A stretch of DNA of 64,000 nt from Canna indica. Lineage: Eukaryota > Streptophyta > Magnoliopsida > Zingiberales > Cannaceae. The stretch is taken from positions 80,253,501 to 80,317,500 of the forward strand of contig CP136890.1 in NCBI GenBank assembly GCA_034359265.1, in the 5' to 3' direction. The first letter of the stretch is position 1. Each line of letters starts with the position of its first letter. The notes below the pieces were generated by a model. That model saw only the letters and a list, made by a program, of their open reading frames with translations, ran no database searches and had not been told where the DNA came from. Shown here in pieces: positions 22,902 through 32,639 of the stretch. A program made the translations under genes and the position numbers.

Positions 22902-24820
22902 TTTTTGAACTTCATGATGATTTATTGGTGCTCTAGTTGCAGGCTGAACTCAAACTTGAGAGTTGAAACGGGAAGGCAAGCATGGTATGTGTTAAATCAA
23001 ACATGGTAGGAGCATTAAATTTCATCTAGGGTGTCAACTTCCTGAAAGAGGTGGAAAAAAAATTAGCACCTTGTTTCTCAATGGATAAAATGAGATTCGT
23101 TTGTATTTTTGTGCAAATTAGATTATAACTTGAGATACTACTTTGCATCTATTCTTATTGGGAAAGAGTGTGTTTTAAATTTAATAACAAAATGTATGGT
23201 AGTTATGAACCAGCAATAAGTGATCCTCGTTTTAGCTATTCATTAAAAGAAAATGAAGAAACAGAGAATTTTCTTTTAAATATCTACAGTAACAACAAGA
23301 ACTAGTAGATGACCTTGACAATCTGTGGATAATCATTTACTAGCATTGAGTATCATGGAGATTGAGTGCCTTTGCTCTATTCCTTGTGTAAACATGTTAT
23401 ACAATAACATAAATGTCATCTTCACTGATTTCTTGCGTCTCCCTAGACCATACACAGTTACAACCACCTCAAGTTTTGTTCCATCTTGTTTCATCATGTC
23501 TGAATCATGTCCAAATCCCTAATTTCATGACAACTGACAAGTTTGACAGCAGCATTTGTGACCTTTTCTGCTGCCATGTCTCAAACCATGTTGCCACTGG
23601 CACTAATGCATGTCTTTTGGTGATAGAGACTTGGATTTCTTTTTCCAAGCTCCAGCATCACTAAAATAGGGTTGGAATAAAATAGGGTTGGTATTCCCTT
23701 CTCTGGATATCATGCGCAAGAACCACGAAGACCCTAAAAATGCACTATTATGGATTTGAAAAGAAAACAAGACAAGATATTTTGGTGGCTTCCTTAATGT
23801 GAATTGACTTTCAACATCCCTATGATCCAAGGTGCGCAGGTTTTTGTGTGTGTAAAAGTTCATAATCATATAACAATGGCACAATGCTTCTTTACATTAT
23901 GTAGGAAAAGAAATTGAAACAATTTCCTTGCTCAACAGATTCTTGCATTTTTATTTTAACGGGCAGCCATACCATTTCGGCTCTTATAAATTTTAAAGCC
24001 AATTGCACTGTTGTGTAATGAATACGAGATAAACAAATTGATCTATTTTGATTTTGATTATAATGTGATCAGTTCGAAAATATAATGATATTCAACTTCT
24101 TTATCAGTTTTCCTGGGACCATAATTTTATACGCTTATTCCTAGGGTTATTTGATAGTAAGTTTTTTGCTCGTCTGAAATAGATGAGGATGCTACAATGA
24201 ATCACAACAGGAATACATGGGATATGTGCTCAAACCTAGTTAAGTATTTAACAATTTCTTTTTCTCCCTTCATCTCCTTCCTGCTTAAACTTGGGAGTCA
24301 ATAACAGTTCAGTTGACTTTCTATCTTCCCTTCTCTCGCCCTGGAGTCAATAACAGTTCAGTTTCTTTGTATACCTCTTTTCTTTTAGTGGGTAGTTAAA
24401 TTAGTCAGAATCCAAGTCTTGTGTTTCTTGTCCTTGGAGGTTCTTTGTCATTTATCACGACAGCTATGGAAGTAGTGAGGACTCATTGTTGTTTGTTTTT
24501 TTGTTGTGTATGATATAGTAATTCTTTCCTTCTTCCCCCTAATCCTTTAAATTTCATTGTTCTTCAGTTCATCATTTGTATATATGATTCTGATAGTGAT
24601 ACTTGTTTATGATTCCTTTTGTCTGCTTGCAAATTTTGGGTTGTTATGGTTATTGCTAACCAATATTGATTGTGAAACTGACTTTTATTCACTCTCAAAC
24701 AAAAGTGTCGTTGTAATGATTTTGAGAATCTTATGCATACAGCTCCTTTTAAGAGAATGTTTTTAATCTAATTAAATGTGAGGTGATTTTTTAATTATAT
24801 CATTACTGTTGCTGGCTATT
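22902..24820. other. Intergenic or decayed introns, nothing recognised
   Basis: AT-rich DNA with short pyrimidine tracts. A direct repeat GAGTCAATAACAGTTCAGTT occurs at about 24295-24315 and 24345-24365. If the AP2 piece at 24825 is part of a decayed gene, some of this could be its introns. Confidence 0.3.
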
Positions 24821-24824
24821 ACAG

Positions 24825-24961
24825 AAGTTACATACTGAAGAAGAGGCTGCTGATGCATATAACATTCCAACCATGGAACTTTGCGGTAATGAATTTTGAC
24901 CCAAGTGAGTACATCGAAAGAGGTAGACTGTTGAGATGTAAAGTGAAACTGATGGGTTCCT
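24825..24961 (+). pseudogene. AP2-domain exon remnant (AP2-like transcription factor)
   Basis: AP2 domains bind DNA in plant transcription factors. After a good 3' splice site (TTGCTGGCTATTACAG at 24809-24824) the frame reads KLHTEEEAADAYNIPTMELCG. This matches the second half of AP2 domains, where EEAA.AYD.AAI..RG is conserved. After a small deletion and frameshift it reads NFDPSEYI, matching the conserved NFD.S.Y end, and then runs to a stop near 24961. The usual AAI is IPT here. It looks like a single exon of an AP2/ANT-type gene, now broken. No other AP2 exon was recognised nearby, so a pseudogene or a captured fragment is likely. Confidence 0.6.
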
Positions 24962-25147
24962 AGATTGCACAACTCATCTGCTTATGGTTTTCCCTACTGT
25001 TATCAATCAATCGTTTTTTGAACTTTTGGATAGACTGAGAAATCTTTGAATAAGCTCTTCTCAGGTGGATTTCTACTGTGCTGCATCTTCAACCCAGGAC
25101 AGATCCCTTCGCAGCTGAATCATCTTTGCTTGCTCCAAATTCATTTA

Positions 25148-25477
25148 GGCCATGTTTGCGTTGGAGGATATGATTTGGATGGAATAAGATTTAAGTTGGA
25201 TAAGGATGAGATATAAATTCAAGAGGATTTTTTGAAATCTTATCATATGTTTATTTTGGCATAAGATAAAAAGCACGGATAATATATGAAATTCATATCT
25301 TGTGGATTTGAGCCCTAAACATATCCCTCAGATTTTTTTAAATCAGGTCAGTGGTGGATTTGGTCCAAAATAAATTTATTCAATTTTCAATCCGATTTTT
25401 TTCCATTGCTGCAGCAAACAGTGGATTGGATTTTAAAATTCAGTTTACCTTCTTAATCTGGCAAAGCAAACGAGGCC
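25148..25477. mobile_element. Tourist-like (PIF/Harbinger) MITE with TTA TSD
   Basis: 330 bp with inverted ends GGCCATGTTTGCGTTGG and, reversed from the right, GGCCTCGTTTGCTTTGCC. These match the GGCC..GTTTG terminus of plant PIF/Harbinger MITEs. TTA precedes the left end (25145-25147) and follows the right end (25478-25480), the expected 3-bp target duplication. No coding sequence. Confidence 0.85.
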
Positions 25478-25716
25478 TTAGTGTGGGCGCAACAGAAGGA
25501 TCTTCAAGGACAATCTTCTCCCTTTGCTGTGGTATTTAGAAACTTCTATGATTAGATGAATACATTAAGTATCATCTTATTCTAAGCCTTTTCTCTTTTT
25601 ACTTGATTCTTTAATTTATTAATAAATCATCTGGGTGAAGTACCCTATCAATTTTATTTTAATGTCCTTGTAAAAAAAGTATTTTAAGTCTCCAGGTTGA
25701 TATCAATCCTTCTATT
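25478..25716. other. Intergenic between two MITEs
   Basis: About 240 bp of AT-rich DNA between the Tourist MITE and the hAT MITE. Nothing recognised. Confidence 0.35.
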
Positions 25717-25724
25717 GGTGAACC

Positions 25725-26208
25725 CAAGGTTGTTAAACTTGAGAGTTTAAGTAAACTCGTGGAGCCTCCGTAAACTCGACTCGTAATCTCGTAAGAGTTT
25801 ATCTGATATTAAAACAATATTAAGAAATATTATACTACAAAAATATAATCTAATATAATTTGAAAATCATAATTAATGTGTAGATTAACTCCCTAATAAA
25901 GCACAGATAAAGATAAAATATAAGAGTACAAGTCTAATACATACATAATGAAATATTCTAAGTTCATAATAAAGCACACACAATGACTCAAAGATAAAAT
26001 ATAAAAGTACAAGTTCAATCCATAATAATTATCATCAAATCAAGTTCATCCGAGTTTACTCGCGAGTTTGTGCGAGTTTATCGAGTTTACCCCCAGTTTA
26101 TCCGAGTTTACCCAGAAACGAGTTTGAGTACGAGTTAGCTCGATTTTGATACCTGGGATCGTAAACTCGTCTTAGTTTACGAGTTAACTCGCGAGTTTAA
26201 CAACACTG
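25725..26208. mobile_element. hAT-type MITE with 8-bp TSD GGTGAACC
   Basis: The ends are CAAGGTTGTTAAACT and, reversed from the right, CAGTGTTGTTAAACT. GGTGAACC occurs at 25717-25724 and again at 26209-26216, a perfect 8-bp duplication as made by hAT transposases. Both arms carry many inverted and direct copies of CGAGTTTAC/GTAAACTCG, so the element can fold back extensively. The centre is AT-rich and non-coding. Length 484 bp. Confidence 0.87.
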
Positions 26209-26216
26209 GGTGAACC

Positions 26217-27255
26217 AATGCCGAAAAGAGAGAGGAAGTCCAATTTGAAACATAATAAAATGTCAAATGCTACTTCGAGTCTTTAATTAAATTTTTTGCT
26301 TTTTTTTTTCCACTTAAAAAGCTTCAATTAAAATTAAAAATTACTATTCTATTTTTTATATTTTGAAACATTGAATACTAGTTTTATTATCAATATTAAC
26401 AAAGTGCGGTGATTATTGATTGTTGAAAGATGGTTAGATGAAATTAATATTTTTAAATTCTAATTCATTTTGGACATTAATAAAATGATTGAATTCTAGT
26501 GAAAGATAGCAATGAATGCGAAAAGAGAATATGAAATTGAGGGTGTCGCTGCAAGAGTGCAAGAAGTTCATGTTACGTGACAAATAATGGCAGGTGATGT
26601 TGCGTGATTTCTTGATTGCAAGTTGATTTGCAATATCGTACAACTTTCAAATGGTGTCTTACTGTCTTTACATTTCATACAGATTCAGATGATGTCTTAC
26701 ATAATGTCACATCTGAGATTGAAGAATTGAATCATGGTAACAAGATTGAAGATATGATATGCAATTATGAGAAAATAGAATGAGTTGGCCGTGGATGTAT
26801 AGCTCTTTTTACTATATTTTAATATCCTTTATTCAACAAGTATGCATATGTACTATTTTTTTTATTGAAAAAATGAGGGGGTCTATTGCCGGCTTCGGTC
26901 TCTAGATCCGCCAACAAATGTAGTATAAATGCAAGATGATTTGTTGACTAGAAACAAAGAGGTGGATACAAATTTCAGACATGTAAAGATTGCTTCCGTG
27001 AGATTAATCTTAAACACGGGAGATGATTGTGTAATTTACCCATTTTCTATCCGAAAACAAGAAAATGCCATTGCATGATTTCATATTAACTCATGCTCTC
27101 TTTTTAAGGAAATCTGAATAAAATTATTTTCTTTTGTGAAATCATAATATATGAATTACTATTTTTGATATAAAAAAATAAGGAAAATCATCAGTAATAT
27201 ATTAGGTAAAGAACATATAAAAAGCCCCCATCGATTAGCAAGAAGCTAAGACTCG
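26217..27255. other. AT-rich intergenic DNA
   Basis: No coding, terminal repeat or known repeat was recognised. Confidence 0.4.
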
Positions 27256-27392
27256 CAAAAAAATTAAAAGAGAGTTGAAGAATAGACAACTATAAAATAA
27301 AGTAGGAGCGGAGGTGGCAAAAAAAATTAAAAGAGAGTTGAAGAATACAAAAATCGCAACTATAAAATAAAGTAGTGGGGGGGGGGGGGGCA
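27256..27392. repeat. Two-copy direct repeat ending in a poly-G run
   Basis: AAAAAAATTAAAAGAGAGTTG followed by AAGAATA and AACTATAAAATAAAGTAG occurs at about 27259 and again at about 27322. The second copy ends in an uninterrupted run of about 16 G at about 27376-27391. The run is a likely sequencing and assembly weak point. Confidence 0.7.
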
Positions 27393-27607
27393 AGATTTGT
27401 ATAAGCAATTTGGGCAGAAATGGGATGATGTCCGACAATGAAAGTGGTTTGGAGAAGATTATATTGTGATATCCGTTGTTAACAATTAATAAATGCTATG
27501 ATTTTTAGAAAAAGAGAGAGGCATTGGTTCTTAATAGAAATATATGCTAGCACAATGAAAGAAAATTATTATGAGAATTCTTAAAGAATATAAAGACTAA
27601 TGAAATC

Positions 27608-27940
27608 CCCTGATTGTTGATTGGAAACTTCAATTGCATAGACAAAGCAGAAGATAAGAAAGGAGGAAATATTTTTGTTTATGATAGTTCTATTATGTCT
27701 TTTAAAGAACTTTGTATGGAGACAAGATTGACTGATTTGAATATTGAAGGAATCAGGTTCACTTGGTGTAACAACAGAATGAGAGAAAAAAAAGTGATGG
27801 CTAGACATGGCATATGCTAATGAAGAATGGTTAGACATATTTAGAGACACAGTGGTTCATCACTTGAGTAGATTAGCATCAGACCATAAACCAATTCTCA
27901 TTGATATTAGTCCTATAAATAATTCATAAAGAAGGAATAT
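27608..27940 (+). pseudogene. LINE endonuclease C-terminal part
   Basis: The frame encodes LLIGNFNCIDKAEDKKGG, where the APE-type GDFN motif has become GNFN, then IRFTWCNNR and, after a frameshift near 27800, MAYANEEWLDIFRD and SRLASDHKPILIDI. The SDH motif is the conserved end of the endonuclease that nicks the target for priming. The change of the catalytic D in GDFN would inactivate it, and the frameshift is a further lesion. Confidence 0.85.
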
Positions 27941-28063
27941 GAGCTTTGTTTTTGGCTGTACTAGTTGGAATACAAAGTATTATGTGAGAAAATTAAAGAG
28001 GCCTGGAAGGATGATTACAAGGAAGGAAGCGTCCTGGAAGATTTTGAAAAGAAGTGATGCATT

Positions 28064-29900
28064 TTGGAAAGAAAGTTGCAAAGAATTAGTAAAGAGGAAG
28101 TGGGTTCACTAGAAGCAAATTTAAAGAACACTATAAATGAACTAAGGGTGTTTGAACAGAAAGATGAACAAGGCCTATGTGATGATAATGAATTTATCAG
28201 AATGAAAATTTTGACAAATAAAGTAATGACTTTGAACAGACAGATACACATGAAATGGTGGACTAAAGCCAGGATAAAATGGGTTGAATTGAATGATAGA
28301 AATACAAATTTTTTTCGTAGCACGGTGAATACAAAAAGAAGACAGAATACTATAGTGAATCTTTTGGTTGATGGAAGGAAAATAAAGGACCCTAAAGGTA
28401 TGGTTGAGGAGTTTGCCAACGGGTATAGGGAGTTTTGGAAAAATGAAGATGTGGAATTTAATAATTGGAAGAGATATTGATGACTTGAAATGGAGAAAAG
28501 CAACATAGTATGAAAGAGCTAGAATGACTAAAATGTTTTTAGAAATTGGAATTAAAGAGACCATGAACAACTTGGGTAGAGGAAAAGCACTAGGGCTAGA
28601 TGATTATACTTTAGAATTCTTTTGCCATTTCTGGGAGGATTTAAAGGGCTCGTTGATAAATGCCATGAAAGAATTTTATGAACAGGAGTCTCTATCAAAG
28701 TCTTGGGGATTAACTAATTTAGTTTTCATTCCTAAGAAAGAGAATCATGTTAAAATAAAAGACTACAGACCCATAGCCATATGCAATGTGGCATACACGA
28801 TACTATCAAAATGGTTGGTGAATAAGATGAAACCAATGATTTGATTAAAAGATGCATCTCTATGCATGGAGCAAAGTGCTTTTGTGAAAAAAAGGAAGCT
28901 ACAAGACAATATCTTAGTGATTTCTGAGATTATAAATGTTATAAAAAATTCTAAAAGGAAAAAGCCTTTTATAATAATGAAGTTAGACTTAGAAAAAGAT
29001 TATGATAGGATCTTATGGGATGCTTTGGAGGGTATATGGAAGCTGATGAATATTCCATGAAAAATGAGAAGATGATTGATTGCATATTTGGAATCAGCAA
29101 GCTATAGATGCAAAGTCAAAGGGTTTCAATTTGATATTTTTGAAAGCCATAAAAGGGTAAGACAAGAGGACCACTTGTCCCCTTACATATTTATAATGCT
29201 TCAAGAATTGCTTTCTCAGTTGATCAAAAGGGAGATGGATAAAGGAACTATAAAGACCTTCAAATTCAAGGATATTAATATAAGTCATCTGTATTTTGCA
29301 GATGACATACTGATCACTATTGAAGGATGCAAAGGATCTTGTGAGAAGCTTAAAGAAGTCTCTGAGATGTATGGAATGGTGACAAATAAAAAAATAAGCC
29401 TTGAGAAGTCTGAAATATTTTCCCCAGATGGATGTTCAATGAAGGTAAAGAAGGAAATAGAGAACATTATGAGTATCAAGGAAGGGTCATATCCAATTAA
29501 ATACTTGAGAGCTTATGTTGATAAGAGGAAGTTACCTATTACATATAAGAGAATGATGCTAGAGAAGATAGAGAAAAAGCTTGATATATAGTTGGGCAAG
29601 CAGAAATGTATCACAAGCTAGGAAAGTCTTACTATGAACTTAGTCATCAATTCAATGCCCATTCATTCTCTATCTACAACATGGCTGTATGAAAAAGTAA
29701 TATATGAGCATAAAAAGGTGGTTAGAAAGTTCATATGGGAGTCAAAGGGGAGGAAGAAAGGTTTTCACCTTGTTAATTGGGAGAGAGTCTCTGTTAGTAA
29801 ATATAATGGTGGTTTGGGGTTGAGGAATTCAAGTGTGATGAAATTTGCAATTCATTCGAAAACAGTACTACCTTTTTTGAACAGGAAAAATATGCTTTGA
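28064..29900 (+). pseudogene. LINE reverse transcriptase
   Basis: A linker (28064-28480) contains the typical KARIKWVELNDRNTNFFRS segment. After a frameshift the RT core runs 28524-29900 in one frame. It has LGRGKALGLDDYTLEFFCHF (normally GKAPGPDG), then YRPIAICNVAYTILSKWL, QSAFVKKRKLQDNIL, KLDLEKDYDRILWD (first catalytic acidic region), SPYIFIMLQELL, and LYFADDILI with FADD at 29295-29306. Stops at 28842, 29058, 29073, 29589 and about 29619 lie in frame, so the frame is held but the gene is dead. Confidence 0.92.
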
Positions 29901-30099
29901 GCTAGAATTATGAAGAATTGATATTGAGGGTATCATCCCTAGAACTATAGTTTCAAAAATAACCCTTCATGGACTTTTAGAGATTTGTTTCAAGCTATTG
30001 TGAAACTGAGAGAGGGGCTCAAGATGAAGGTTGACACTTGGCAATGGATAAAGTATTAATACGATGAATGACCCATGGATTGAGTGTCTTCCTTTAAAC

Positions 30100-30770
30100 A
30101 AATGACCCACACTTGTCGATAGATCTCACAAGAGGTTGTAGTGAAGGATTTTATTGAGAAAGGACAACGGAAAGAAGGGAGACTGAAGGAATGCTTTGGT
30201 GAGGAGTTGGTGAAAAGAATTACTCAAATTTACATACCAAGACAAAAGGTGGCTGATAAATGGGTATGGATGAGAATGAAAAGGGGAAGTTGTCTTGCAA
30301 GTAGCATATAATTTTATCAAAGGAAAAGAAAAGAAAGAAGTCTTTCAAGAATTTGATTGCAAGATGTTATGGAGTTTGGATATCCTGCCAAGAATTAAAG
30401 TCTTTATATGGAAGCTATTGCTGGGAGGCTACCAACTACCCGCGTTTTGGAAAAAATGAGTAAGATTCAAAGAAATGAGTGTTTTGTGTGAAAAAAAGAT
30501 GTGGACAACATAAACCATATTTTTATAGCTGCAGGTTTGCAAAGGAATTCTTGGGAAAGTTTGAGAGCTGTATTAATTCCAAGTTGAACTTTGGGGAAAC
30601 ATGGTCTAATGGAGGATGGTTAAAGACCGATAACTCTGTGGACAGAAGGTCTAAAAAGGAGTGTTGGACCTTATTGCAGTGGGGCATTGATATATCTCAA
30701 AAAATAGAAAAAATTAGTGTTTCAAAGAGAAAGGTTTTAGTAGTAACTCAATGTTATTCAAAACACTAGC
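30100..30770 (+). pseudogene. LINE zf-RVT region
   Basis: Downstream of the RT, broken frames encode the segment that in plant LINEs forms the zf-RVT domain: IKVFIWKLL near 30390, then C..C.......H with FIAAGRFAKEFLGKF-like residues near 30520-30560 and CWTLLQWGIDIS near 30660. Frames shift several times. The solo LTR begins at 30914, inside the spacer before RNase H. Confidence 0.7.
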
Positions 30771-30913
30771 AGGATGCAATTGGCACAAGGGAGAAGATGC
30801 AACTGAGGATGTTGAACCATAGGGGATTTTGGTTAATAAAAAAACAATGAGGAATGCTACTCAGGAGGAATCAAATATGGAGTGTGGGAATCAATTTCCA
30901 AGAGGGATAATTA

Positions 30914-31990
30914 TGTTGGCTTTAGGTTTTCAACCTTAGCCTTAATCTCGATTTTGATGATAACAAACATGAGACTAATGATTTCATTGAGAATATCTTT
31001 AGGTTTTATATCAGTAGCGTTCGATGTCCTCAATCGGAAAAATCGGAGAAATCGAAAAATCGAAAGGACATTGATCGTCGTGCTCGGGTTCGTCATAGAA
31101 GTTTCTCGAAGTCGACCCGTCGGTCGACCGACCACAGACAGAAGTGAAGTGGTCGCCGACCATAGAAAACTATCCGTTGAGCTGTCGTTTCTTTAGCAGG
31201 GTATAAATATACCCTCATATAAATCTTTAAAATCTTCTTCTTCCTTGATGAATATAGATTTATTGAGCCATTCAAAGGGAAGATATAAGCCTTCCAACGA
31301 TTGATCAAACGCGCTCTGCTATTTTTGCGAATACCTTCTCAACCGCCAACTGCTGCCTCAACTCGGGAATTGAATCGAGCTCTACGACTCGGCGAGTTGG
31401 AGGTTCCAAGGCTGTGAAATGAGCTTGCAATAATTGGTTTTCTCTTTAAGCACTTTCAATTGTAATTTTTACTATTTGTTTGAATCTGTGTTTTTAGTTG
31501 TGCGTGTGAAGACCAGGTGTTTGGTCTTGAGTGTATAAGTGGTTACCTGGTGTTAGGTGTAAAGCTACTTTTGTAAACTTAGTATTTACTAGGATTAGTT
31601 TAGTTGTCCCTTAGGGTTGAGGTGGGAAAGTGCTCTCGGTAGGAAGGTGGGATACTTCCGGGTGTGGAAGTGCCTTCGGTTGGAGATCAGAGACTTTTCG
31701 GTGAAAAGTCCTCGTTGTAAGGGAAACATAAATTAATCTAGTAAAACTAGTTTGGAAATCCTAAGCGGGGTGCTTAGGTAGTGGAGTAGGCATTGGGATC
31801 GAACCATAAATTATTGTATTTGCATTGATTGATTGTCTGTCTTTATTGCTTTATCATTTATCGCTTCCGCATATAATCATCGAATCACAAATTGCCTAAA
31901 ATAATTAAGTAAACGATTAAATTAGAATTTAGGCTAATAAATTTAGTAAACATACTATTCACCCCCTCTAGTGTCGCCATTTTGCCTTCA
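30914..31990 (+). mobile_element. Solo LTR (gag-only family) with TSD AATTA inside the LINE
   Basis: It starts TGTTGGCTTTAGG and ends CCATTTTGCCTTCA. AATTA lies at 30909-30913 and 31991-31995. It contains the family hairpins ACTTCC-GGGTGT-GGAAGT (31654-31671), GACTTTTC-GGT-GAAAAGTC (31692-31710) and CCTAAGC-GGGGT-GCTTAGG (31760-31778), and a short GTCGACC palindrome cluster (31110-31133). At 1077 bp it is the shortest LTR of the family here, mainly because its palindrome array is small. Confidence 0.93.
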
Positions 31991-31995
31991 AATTA

Positions 31996-32449
31996 TACAT
32001 TGTGATGCAGCATGGGACAAAACTTCAAATAAAGTAGGATTTGGTTTTTTGGTCAGTAATGAAAGTGGAGAAAGGTTAATGAAGGTTCATGTTTTAGTTA
32101 TGTTGATAGTCCAATTATGGCAAAAGCTTGGGTGATAAAGTTTGTGTTACGCATAGTCAGGGAAATAAATGCTAGGAACCTGATAGTTCTATTAGATTGT
32201 CAAAGGCTGATCAAAATGCTGAGGAAAGAATCTAGAAGCCCATGGTTTATGAAAGACATACTGAATGATATTAGTGACTTGGATGTTGAGATGAATATCC
32301 TGGATTGGGTGTTCATAAAAAGAGAGTTTAATAATGAAGCCCACGATCAGTTAGCTAAGAAAGGTATTAGAGAGAAGAAACAATGGAACACTGTTAGCAG
32401 TGATAGATCAAGAAGTGATGAATTGATGCAGGATGCTGAGGAAACTTAA
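31996..32449 (+). pseudogene. LINE RNase H domain, after the LTR insertion
   Basis: The sequence resumes with CDAAWDKTSNKVGFGFLVSN (RNase H start, first acidic residue D), then, after a shift near 32110, IVREINARNLIVLLDCQRLI (LDC region), and WVFIKREFNNEAHDQLAKKG with the conserved N..AH.LA motif, and stops at 32449. This is the plant L1-type RNase H that follows RT. The LTR insertion separates it from the zf-RVT part. Confidence 0.88.
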
Positions 32450-32639
32450 TTGGAGGGAAATACTCATTGAGAATACTCATCATAGATTGAGAGTTTTTTA
32501 GTGGAGATAGTGACTTTTTGTGTAGTTTTTTTTAATGTAAAGAAAGTATTAATGTAAACCCTATTGTAAGTACTGATGGTGTTTTTAATAATACTGCTGG
32601 TACCCAAGAAGAACACGCACAAAATGATATTTGAATCTC

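Larger units (their letters stand above)
27470..32630 (+). mobile_element. L1-type LINE, 5'-truncated and split by a solo LTR
   Basis: The order endonuclease, reverse transcriptase, zf-RVT and RNase H on one strand is that of plant L1 LINEs. The 5' part (ORF1 and most of the endonuclease) is missing, as is usual after incomplete reverse transcription. It is interrupted at 30914-31990 by a solo LTR, and the RNase H domain resumes directly afterwards. The 3' UTR follows the stop at 32449, and similarity to LINE ends by about 32630, where element A sequence begins. No poly-A tail or TSD is left. All frames carry stops. Confidence 0.88.

Noticed and set aside
28015..28570. Minus-strand ORFs of 163 and 131 codons
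   Set aside because: They are antisense shadows of the LINE linker and RT region. The plus-strand frame carries the conserved motifs.
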